Assembly (NCBI GenBank): GCA_030522415.1
Contig: CM060107.1
Coordinates: 54,758,104-54,822,103 of the forward strand
Length of the DNA: 64,000 nt
DNA from: Channallabes apus
Lineage: Eukaryota; Chordata; Actinopteri; Siluriformes; Clariidae
Direction of reading: 5' to 3'
Shown: piece after piece, positions 45,878 through 58,245 of the stretch
How positions within the stretch are numbered: the stretch's first letter is position 1
Layout of the letters: every line of letters begins with the position of its first letter
Translations under genes and position numbers: made by a program
The notes under the pieces: generated by a model
Database searches by the model: none
What the model was told of the DNA's origin: nothing
The model's input: the letters and a program-made list of their open reading frames with translations, nothing else

Positions 45878-48800
45878 GTGTACATTAAACAGATGTGTGC
45901 TAATTATCTCCATTCAGCTACATGATCGAGGAATGCCTAACCAGCTTAGCAGCCATTTAATTAAAGTAATCACACTCGATAAAATGGCACGTACTCTAGT
46001 GCAGTAAGGGTTTAAAATATTAGTGTGCTAACCTAGCTAACTTGGCAGCAAAAATAAATTAACAAAGGCTATTTAAAATGCATGTAGGAAATATGTCTTA
46101 CAACTTATTGTGATGCTGTAATTAGCTAAATAACTTACTAGCTAGGGAAGTAAAGTTGTAAAAAAAAAAAAAAAAGAGTGGTCAAAACTTACATAGTAAG
46201 TTTCATATTTCAGTCACCTTAGGAACAGTGTTGGTGGACGTTACTTTTTAAAGTAACTAATTACATTACAAAATTACTGTCTTTATAAAATAACCAGTTA
46301 CATTACAGGGTTACTTTCTGATAAAAGTAACTAGTTCGAGTACTTTTCCACTGCAGAAAATAAAAACTCCTGTGTGATTCCTCATGCATGTTGTTTTAGT
46401 CAAGACCTTTATACTGTAATTATTCTACCATCATCACTCAGCCAAATTTGACCTATAATCTGTTAACTACTAATACCCCTGTCTCATCTACTAATACCCC
46501 CATCTCACCTACTAATACCCCTATGTCTCCTACTAATACCCCTCTCTCACCCACTAATACCCCCATCTCACCTACTAATACCCCCATCTCACCTACTAAT
46601 ACCCCTCTCTCACCTACTAATACCCCTCTCTCACCTACTAATACCCCTCTCTCACCTACTAATACCCCTATCTCACCTACTAATACCCCTATCTCACCCA
46701 CTAATACCCCATCTCACCCACTAATACCCCATCTCACCTACTAATACCCCTATCTCACCTACTAATACCCCTATCTCACCTACTAATACCCCATCTCACC
46801 TACTAATACCCCCATCTCACCTACTAATACCCCCATCTCACCTACTAATACGCCCATCTCACCTACTAATACCCCCATCTCACCTACTAATACCCCCATC
46901 TCACCTACTAATACCCCTAATCTCACCTACTAATACCCCTATCTCACCTACTCATACCCCTATCTCACCTACTAATACCTCCATCTCACCTACTAATACC
47001 CCCATCTCACCTACTAATACCCCCATCTCACCTACTAATACCCCTATCTCACCTACTAATACCCCTATCTCACCTACTAATACCCCTATCTCACCTACTA
47101 ATACCCCCATCTCACCTACTAATACCCCTATCTCACCCACTAATACCCCCATCTCACCCACTAATACCCCCATCTCACCCACTAATACCCCTATCTCACC
47201 CACTAATACCCCTATCTCACCCACTAATACCCCCATCTCACCCACTAATACCCCCATCTCACCCACTAATACCCCCATCTCACCTACTAATACCCCATCT
47301 CACCTACTAATACCCCCATCTCACCTACTAATACCCCCATCTCACCTACGAATACCCCTATCTCACCTACGAATACCCCCATCTCACCCACTAATACCCC
47401 CATCTCACCCACTAATACCCCCATCTCACCTACTAATACCCCCATCTCACCTACTAATACCCCCATCTCACCTACTAATACCCCATCTCACCTACTAATA
47501 CCCCCATCTCACCTACTAATACCCCTATCTCACCTACGAATACCCCTATCTCACCTACGAATACCCCCATCTCACCCACTAATACCCCCATCTCACCCAC
47601 TAATACCCCTATCTCACCTACTAATACCCCCATCTCACCTACTAATACCCCCATCTCACCCACTAATACCCCTCTCTCACCCACTAATACCCCTATCTCA
47701 CCCACTAATACCCCCATCTCACCCACTAATACCCCCATCTCACCCACTAATACCCCCATCTCACCCACTAATACCCCTATCTCACCCACTAATACCCCCA
47801 TCTCACCCACTAATACCCCCATCTCACCCACTAATACCCCCATCTCACCCACTAATACCCCCATCTCACCTACTAATACCCCCATCTCACCTACTAATAC
47901 CCCTATCTCACCCACCAATACCCCCATCTCACCCACTAATACCCCCATCTCACCTACTAATACCCCTATCTCACCTACTAATACCCCTATCTCACCTACT
48001 AATACCCCTATCTCACCTACTAATACCCCCATCTCACCTACTAATACCCCATCTCACCTACTAATACCCTCATCCCACCCACTAATACCCCCATCTCACC
48101 TACTAATACCCCCATCTCACCTACGAATACCCCCATCTCACCTACGAATACCCCCATCTCACCTACGAATACCCCCATCTCACCTACTAATACCCCCATC
48201 TCACCTACTAATACCTCCATCTCACCTACTAATACCCCTATCTCACCTACTAATACCCCCATCTCACCCACTAATACCCCTATCTCACCCACTAATACCC
48301 CCATCTCACCTACTAATACCCCCATCTCACCTACTAATACCTCTATCTCACCTACTAATACCTCTATCTCACCTACTAATACCCCTATCTCACCTACTAA
48401 TACCCCTATCTCACCTACTAATACCCCTCTCTCACCTACTAATACCCCTCTCTCACCTACTAATACCCCTATCTCACCCACTAATACCCCTCTCTCACCC
48501 ACTAATACCCCCATCTCACCCACTAATTCCCCCATCTCACCCACTAATACCTCCATCTCACCCACTAATACCCCTATCTCACCCACTAATACCCCCATCT
48601 CACCCACTAATACCCCTCTCTCACCCACTAATACCCCTATCTCACCCACTAATACCCCCATCTCACCCACTAATACCCCCATCTCACCTACTAATACCCC
48701 CATCTCACCTACTAATACCCCTCTCTCACCTACTAATAACCCTATCTCACCTACTAATAACCCTATCTCACCCAGTAATACCCCTATCTCACCTACGTGG

Positions 48801-49357
48801 TTTCGCGCGGTGGCCGTAAATACGGTTCATTATGGTTCACCGCGAGTTTAGACGCTGTGATTAGGTTTCCATCTTTCCGCGCGTCGGGCCTCGCATAGTC
48901 AAACCGCATAGGTGAGATAGGGGTATAACAGCAGGAATAACAGAGGGGGCGGGTTATCAGGGTCGACTTTCTCACACACGCACACACACAAACTAACGGA
49001 TTGTGAATGACTGTCTGGTTCACAGAGAACATAAATTTTTGAATAACGGATTACATAAAAAAAAAATAACTGCGTACTTAAATGGCGGAGCTAGCGCGTT
49101 AGATTACGCCTTATAATCAAAAAAGTAACCTTGTAACGTGTTAATCCCAACACTGCAAACTGCAATGTTAAGGAATATAACACCTGCTGTATTAATTTTA
49201 GTTAGAACTGCTTATTATTTCCTTATTCAATCATTCTTTTTCTTTTTGTTTACAAATTAGCTAATAAGTTTAGCACATATGGAGCTACTTTTTTTTCTTT
49301 CATCTTTTTCTTTCCATTCTCTTATCTCTCCTGTCTATACTTTCATTCTTCATTTTT

Positions 49358-49398
<41 letters not shown>

Positions 49399-49745
49399 TT
49401 TGTTAATTTATCTCTATATATCATGTTAGACATTTATTTCTCTACTTCCCTCTCTTCCCTTTATTCTCTCGTTATTTTTGACCAATGCTAGAATACAGAG
49501 TGGCTAATCAGGATCAGGACTGCGGTTCTGATCAGGTTTTCTGATCTCGTCTACAGGCTTGAACATGGCTGTGGGAAACGGTGAGGTTTTGGCCGACATG
49601 GAGACGGATATCAACCAAGAGGTGTCTTTCTCTGAGCAGGCACTGAGCTACAAGGAGGGGTCAAAGGTCAAGCCACCTATTGATGAGGCTGATGACAAGC
49701 TACCTGTGAGTGAGGAGCGTCAAACATTAACACCTACACTGATTT

Positions 49746-49782
<37 letters not shown>

Positions 49783-50203
49783 ACAAGAGCAAAGTTTACA
49801 GAGTGTGTGGTTCTGATTGGTCGTTACATAATAAAGGAATGTGTTTAGCTGTGGAGATCTTTGCCCTTGCAGAATGAGGTTATTAAATAAACACTTTATG
49901 AGCGTGTTTGTTAAACACAGCAGCAGTACGTCAGTTGTTGTGAGACTGCTTTGGAGAAGCGACAGAAATAAATATTAAAGTTAGCCTGGCATGACGATGA
50001 GCATGATGAACCATTCAGGGATTTCTATATTAAACCATTTGTGTGGTTTAGAATGATTTTTGCTGACACCTGCTGGCCAGCCTGTGCCAATGCAACATAT
50101 TAAGCAATACCCTTTGAACACTCTCTCTTTCTATTTCTAGGTCTAGATATCTATCTTATGTTGTTTAAAATTGCCTCTAAGATATGTTTTTCATTTAAAT
50201 GAG

Positions 50204-50263
<60 letters not shown>

Positions 50264-53200
50264 TGGTGTGAAAAACTATTTGCCCCCTTCCTGATTTCTT
50301 AATCTTTTGCATGTTTGTCACACAAAATGTTTCTGATCATCAAACACATTTAACTATTAGTCAAAGATAACACAAGTAAACACAAAATGCAGTTTTTAAA
50401 TGAGGGGTTTTATTATTTAGGGAGAAAAAAAATCCAAACCTACATGGCCCTGTGTGAAAAAGTAATTGCCCCCTGAACCTAATAACTGGTTGGGCCACCC
50501 TTAGCAGCAATAACTGCAATCAAGCATTTGCGATAACTTCCAACGAGTCTTTTACAGCGCTCTGGAGGAATTTTGGCCCACTCATCTTTGCAGAATTGTT
50601 GTAATTCAGCTTTATTTGAGGGTTTTCTAGCATGAACCGCCTTTTTAAGGTCATGCCACAACATCTCAATAGGATTCAGGTCAGGACTTTGACTAGGCCA
50701 CTCCAAAGTCTTCATTTTGTTTTATTTCAGCCATTCAGAGGTGGATTTGCTGGTGTGTTTTGGGTCATTGTCCTGCTGCAGCACCCAAGATCGCTTCAGC
50801 TTGAGTTGACGAACAGATGGCCGGACATTCTCCTTCAGGATTTTTAGGTAGACAGTAGAATTCATGGTTCCATCTATCACAGCAAGCCTTCCAGGTCCTG
50901 AAGCAGCAAAACAACCCCAGACCATCACACTACCACCACCATATTTTATTGTTGGTATGATGTTCCTTTTCTGAAATGCTGTGTTACTTTTACACCAGAT
51001 GTAACGGGACACGCACCTTCCAAAAAGTTCAACTTTTGTCTCGTCGGTCCACAAGGTATTTTCCCAAAAGTCTTGGCAATCATTGAGATGTTTTTTAGCA
51101 AAATTGAGACGAGCCTTAATGTTCTTTTTGCTTAAAAGTGGTTTGCGCCTTGAAAATCTGCCATGCAGGCCGTTTTTGCCCAGTCTCTTTCTTATGGTGG
51201 AGTCGTGAACACTGACCTTAATTGAGGCAAGTGAGGCCTGCAGTTCTTTAGATGTTGTCCTGGGGTCTTTTGTGGCCTCTCGGATGAGTTGTCTCTGCGC
51301 TCTTGGGGTAATTTTGGTCGGCCGGCCACTCCTGGGAAGGTTCACCAGTGTTCCATGTTTTTGCCATTTGTGGATAATGGCTCTCACTGTGGTTCACTGG
51401 AGTCCCAAAGCTTTAGAAATGGCTTTATAACCTTTACCAGACTGATAGATCTCAATTACTTTTGTTATCATTTGTTCCTGAATTTCTTTGGATCTTGGCA
51501 TGATGTCTAGCTTTTGAGGTGCTTTTGGTCTACTTCTCTGTGTCAGGTAGCTCCTATTTAAGTGATTTCTTGATTGAAACAGGTGTGGCAGTAATCAGGC
51601 CTGGGGGTGACTACAGAAATTTAACTCAGGTGTGATAAACCACAGTTAAGTTATTTTTTTAACAAGGGGGGCAATCACTTTTTCACACAGGGCCATGTAG
51701 GTTTGGATTTTTTTTCTCCCTAAATAATAAAACCCCTCATTTAAAAACTGCATTTTGTGTTTACTTGTGTTATCTTTGACTAATAGTTAAATGTGTTTGA
51801 TGATCAGAAACATTTTGTGTGACAAACATGCAAAAGAATAAGAAATCAGGAGGGGGCAAATAGTTTTTCACACCACTGTATATACACACACATGTCTTTT
51901 TTATTTCCCCTAATTTACTCCCCTTCTCCGTCACCTCTTGTTCTCTATTAATTAGATTCAAGATTCAAAGAACGTTATTAATCCCAGAGGGAAATTGCTC
52001 TTGGTTATACAGTTGCTCTGATTAATCTTATATTAATTAATTAGCCTTATATCTCTCTTTCTCCATTGTTCTTCCATTCCTTTCATTCTCTGGCTCTGCC
52101 TCCCCAAATGGACAAAGCTATAGCTATATAATGGTGTTTTTGAGCAAAAAACACCGATTGTGTTAGGTCTAGCGCTAGAAGTGATACAAGTCTGAATGTC
52201 CGTCTCTCTGTAGAATTTCAGGGTAGCAAGAGATAAGACTGGAATGACTAAAGTGGGCGATCTCTCCCCGGCCGACATGAAGAAAGTCCACCGTCTCGTC
52301 CTGATCGAGGTGAGCGCTCTGTTCGACACGGCCGGCATTGACCTCAAGACTCACAAACCTCTGAAGATAAAAGTCAAAGGTCAGTCCTGGGTCGGAAAGC
52401 CTTTTTTCACCACATAGCCTTGAAAGGGAAATGTAATATTTTAAGCATCTGTGTTGTTTAGTAGAGCGAGGAAATAAAGAATGAAGTAATAAAGCAGTTT
52501 AAAAATATTACTGATTTAATAGGGTTAATGAACATTTTCTTGTTTCAGTGTAATTTTTACAATGTTGTTTTTACAGAGTCCGGATTGTTCGGGGTTCCTC
52601 TCACAATGCTGATAGAGCAGGACCAGAAGCTATTATCTGGTACCCGAGTGCCAATCATACTGCAGCGGGTAGGTTCTAGTCGTGAAAGCTGTCACTTTTT
52701 TTGTATCACATATTGCATTTACATATATGTAGACATTTTAATTTCTATAGCCTCATGAACTCATCTGGAGTATTACATTATGTAGTTAATTAACTTTCTT
52801 TCAAAAGAGTCATCAGTGTGTGTTGAATATTACTAATGCAAAGGGGTGTTTACTAATCTCTTCCGTTTTCTTCATTTTAATTTGTCCTCTCGCCTCCCCT
52901 AACTGCGGCATTTCAGTGTCTGTGTAAATGAATTAACGACAGTGAACTCCATGGCTAATCACAGTTGAGTGAAGCTGAACACCTCTAGCTAAGAGAGGAG
53001 CTTTATTTATATTTTCAACTCTGCGTCAATACAAAATGGAAAAAATTACAAAAATCAGGGTTTTTTTTCCATTTACTTTTTTTATACATTCACACTGGAG
53101 ACCCTGTGGATGATCTAAAATGAGTAAAAATTAAATTTTCCAAAATTGGACTCTTTTAACTAGGAAAATTAATAGATAAAAATGTTTTTATTTTGTTTGT

Positions 53201-56200
53201 TTTATGTTATAGCTCATTTCTCACATAGAAGATGAGGGGCTTGACACTGAGGGGATTCTGCGAGTCCCTGGAGCAGCCACCAGAGTGAAGGTAAAAGAGA
53301 AATAAGGGATGATGTCTAATACTTTCTTATTCCATAGATAGATAGATGGATAGATAGATTTTGATTATTTTTGAGTCAAAGATAAAATGTGTATGTGGAT
53401 TATTTTGAGTGTGAACAGTAAAGAGTGAAATGTGGATTATTTTGAGTGTGAACAGAAAAGAGTGACTGTGGATTATTTTGAGTGTGTGAACAGTAAAGAG
53501 TGAAATGTGGATTATTTTGAGTGTGAACAGTAAAGAGTGACTGTGGATTATTTTGAGTGTGAACAGAAAAGAGTGACTGTGGATTATTTTGAGTGTGAAC
53601 AGTAAAAAGTGAATGTGGATTATTTTGAGTGTGAACAGAAAAGAGTGACTGTGGATTATTTTGAGTGTGAACAGTAAAAAGTGAATGTGGATTATTTTGA
53701 GTGTGAACAGTAAAGAGTGACTGGATTATTTTGAGTGTGAACAGAAAAGAGTGACTGTGGATTATTTTGAGTGTGAACAGTAAAAAGTGAATGTGGATTA
53801 TTTTGAGTGTGAACAGAAAAGAGTGACTGTGGATTATTTTGAGTGTAAACAGTAAAAAGTGAATGTGGATTATTTTGAGTGTGAACAGTAAAGAGTGACT
53901 GGATTATTTTGAGTGTGAACAGTAAAGGAAGAATGTGGATTATTTTGAGTGTGAACAGTAAAGAGTGAATGTGGATTATTTTGAGTGTGAACAGTAAAGA
54001 GTGAATGTGGATTATTTTGAGTGTGAACAGTAAAGGAAGAATGTGGATTATTTTGAGTGTGAACAGAAAAGAGTGACTGTGGATTATTTTGAGTGTGAAC
54101 AGTAAAGGAAGAATGTGGATTATTTTGAGTGTGAACAGTAAAGAGTGAATGTGGATTATTTTGAGTGTGAACAGTAAAGGAAGAATGTGGATTATTTTAA
54201 TTGTGAAAAGTAAAGAGTTAATGTGGATGATTTTGAGTGTGAGCAGTAAAAAGAGAATATGGATTATTTTGAGTATGAACAGTGAAGGGAGAATGAGGAT
54301 TATTTTGAGTGTGTACAATTTAGTATAAGTGAATATATGTTGTGTTATGCATGCAATTTTAAGTGTGAACAAATAAAGACCCTATTTAAATGTAGAACGT
54401 TTTGAGTGTGAACAATGAAATAGGTAGGTGAATTGGGATTATTTTCAGTGGAATGGATAAGGTCATGTGAATATTTTGAGTGTGAATTGTAAAGGGTGAA
54501 AGGATGAAAGAGTATGTGAGCATGTGTTACAGAAAAAGGGCGTAAGTAAAGTGAAATGTTTTTATTATGATGTTAAATGTAAAAAGTAAACATTTTAAAG
54601 TGAACTATTTTAATATTATGTGTGTATATGGATTGGTGTAGTTCATTGGTGTGAACTCTGACGGAGTATTTATGTTTTTATTGTAAATGGCACCAAGTGA
54701 AACATCCTAAGCACTGGTTTATTTATGTTCTTAACTGCGGGTAATTGGGTTTGTACTATTTTCCTCTCACTGTACTGTATTTACAGTTAGTCAATGGTAA
54801 TCATTTTTAAAAAGGAAAGGTTCCTAGCGAGTGTAGATGAAGACGAAAATTGGCGTATTTTGGGATCTGTTTATTTGAACAAAGCTGCTGAATGCAAATG
54901 CTGTCAGCAGAGACCTGGGAGTGGTTGATTTGTTTATTGCACATGCTAATGTGTGTGTGTGTGTGTGTGTGTGTGTCTGTGCTGTTGTTTCAGGCTGTGT
55001 GTCAGGAGCTGGAACTAAAGTTCTACGACGGCATGTTTCCTTGGGAGTCTCTTAAGCAGCATGACACGGCGAGCGTGCTCAAGCTCTTCATCAGAGAGCT
55101 TCCTCATCCTCTCCTGACTGTAGAGTACTTCAGTGCTTTCTTCTCTGTGCTTAGTGAGTTTTTGTTCACGAGCGTGTATCCATCGATGTGTATTTTTTAA
55201 AGAGTTAAAACAAGGTTTACTTGGAACCCTACTTATAAAAAGCATTGTGTTTTTGAACCAAGTTGAGAAACGAGCAAGGCAGAGTTCATGCGAGGTTAAA
55301 ATCCTGCGGGAACAGCCAAAGGTAAACAGGTAGCTTTGATATGGTGATAACATTGTAACCGGGGATAAAAATGCAGACAGTTATTATGATACAAACGGAA
55401 CATCTGTGCACGCCTACTTTTCGAGCACAGGTCTGTCAGATCAGGGAACACACCCTTATGTGCTATGCATTAGTGCTTTTAGCCAAGAACACTATATTGA
55501 AAAAAATCTTATGTGTAAAATATTAATTCTAATCGGACCCAAATTATTTTACAAAACACATCATTTTGGCTTGGTTGTAAACGTGATGCATATATATGTA
55601 CTGCAGAACTCCCGACAAAGAAGCAACAGCTGCAGGCTCTCAATCTGCTCGTGCTCCTTCTGCCTCCATCCAGCAGAGACACCCTCAAGGTAATTTACTT
55701 TATATAAGCTCTTTACCGTTCACATTCGCCAAAGAAAAATACACATTGAGTGAATTAAATTCCTGAACCGTAACCCTTCAGGCGCTGCTGGAATTCCTCC
55801 AGAGAGTCGTCGACCACAAGGAGCGCAACAAAATGACGCTGAATAACGTCGCCATGGTCATGGCGCCGAACATCTTCATGTTTAAAGGCTTTCGCAGCAA
55901 AATCAGCGGGCAGCAGGAAATCACCATGGCGACCGGCATGTCTATCATCGTCAGGCAGCTCATACGCTACCAGGACCTGCTCTGGACCGTACGCATGAGA
56001 TTGTCTACTTGTGTCGAATTCATGGAGAAATGAATCAGTAGTGTGCGGTTTTATATGTGAGCTTTCGGTCTCTGATCCAGATCCCGAAGTTTGTGATAAA
56101 CCAGGTGCGGAAACAGAACATGGAGCGAAAGATGAACCGAGAGAGAGCGGTGAAAAAGCTGCTGAAGAAGATGGCCTACGATCGTGAGAAGAACAGCGAG

Positions 56201-56996
56201 AAAGTGGAGAAAACCCCAGAGGTGAGACATTTTAATATTTATGGAAGGAGTCTCTATCCCAAGCACTTTGTAATTAACAACACTTTCAGGACAGAGGAGT
56301 TCTTTACGGTTTCTTAGGAAGCAGAAACCTTTTTTTCCCCCAAAAAAAGAGTATACACAACTATGAATGGAAAACATAATATTATTTATTTGTAATATAT
56401 AAAAGCAAACTTTAATAGTTTGCAAAATGTTGATATATAAGAAGGAATAAAATAATTGCAGATAGTCGCCTATATATATCTGTGTCAGGCCTGTTAATTA
56501 CCTTTTTCTTTTGCTCCTTCTGCCATCTAGTGGCCATTTCGGGGTAGTGCGTGCAATAAGAGCCAGATTAACAGATAATAATCTACAGTATGTCCCAGAA
56601 GTCTCCTTAAATTACTGCACTGGACAAAATGAGACGGATATGAGACTGGATATGGAGTCTCGTACCCTCTGGACCTTTGGATCTGTTTTCTTTGAGATAA
56701 ATCTTAATGCTGACGATTATCTAAATATGCTGTAAGACTGATCATGCTGTGTTTGCAAAAAGAGGATGGCGAGATAATTTGGGAGACCTTTGGGAAACCC
56801 TTTTTATCCTTTTTTAACCCTTTTTACCCTTTTTAAACCTGTGTGTGTCAGGCTTGAGGATAATGGTAGTTAAAAAAAAAAAAAAACATTATTTAAGCAA
56901 GTTATGCTAAACAACAACACCATTTTGAGCTCCTAATGTTGGCATTTGTTTAAAACCTAAGCTTCTGGAGCTCTTATTTATAATCTGAAGTTAGCT

Positions 56997-57044
<48 letters not shown>

Positions 57045-57109
57045 AAATGTGTTTTGTGTGTCTTATTCCATGTTTTTTCTTTGATAATGGTGAGAGGGTT
57101 TCTAAAACT

Positions 57110-57151
<42 letters not shown>

Positions 57152-57276
57152 AAGGCGGACGGTAGCTTCATCAGGGTCCAGGCCCCTCAATTCCTAAAGG
57201 TCTCTATGGCAGTGGAGCTTACGGAAGAGCTCCGTGCCTCAGACATCCTCACACGCTTTCTCAGCCAGGAGAGGTG

Positions 57277-57310
<34 letters not shown>

Positions 57311-58195
57311 ATGATGCATCATATTAAGTACACATGGACTCGAAGTAGAGAAACCTTCAGACAGAGACTTATAAAAACTAAACTAAAGTATTTTGTCAAA
57401 CCTCCAATGACATTGTATCCAAACACATATACGTCAATACGGTGTTGGTCTCCTTTTGTCAGCTATAACAGCTTTTCTTCGAAGGCCATCCACAAGATTT
57501 TTGAGTGTTTCTGTGGGCATTGATTCTGTAGAGATGAGCTTTATGAGATGAGGCACTGATGTTGGACGAGACGGCCTGGTTCGCAATCTCTGTTCAAGTT
57601 CATCCCAAAGTTGCCCGATGTGGTCGGGGTCAGGGCTCGATGTTCGGGCCAGTCAAGTTTTTTTTCACACCAAACTCATCAAACCATGTAATGTCACAAT
57701 AGGTATCACCTTGTTGTCATCTGTGAGGTTATTTCTCCTGAAAGAAGCTAGCATACACACTATTACTGTGTTGGTTTACCATGGTATGCGTAATGTAAGT
57801 GTTGGAAGAGAGTGTGCTCGCTTAATGCAGGCAAAGTTCTTGGCGGATCTTGGTAAGATCACCACCTGACGGAGGGTGTTGAAGAGACGGGTACGGGACG
57901 GGATGGTTCTGCCACCTCTCTTAAACTCGGTCCCTGTTCGCCACCGCTTGCGTATGACCCGTTTCCAACAACACTTGCGCAACAGAACTTCCTTTTCTGG
58001 GAACACGTGTGTCTGGACACGTTATGACCTGTTGACAAACATAAATGCGCGTCCTAGATGTCATACTGTACTTTTGTCCCTATAGTGTATGTGAAAGACG
58101 TGTCTGTAAAATGTGTGTGTGTGTCTTGTTTCAGCTCTGTGCTGGTAAAGAGAGAGGATCTGTATCTGTACGAGATCGGAGGGAACATCAGTGAG

Positions 58196-58245
<50 letters not shown>

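Noticed and set aside
46952..48703. MGVLVGE-repeat proteins on the minus strand
   Set aside because: Direct result of the 21-bp minisatellite; no flanking gene structure.
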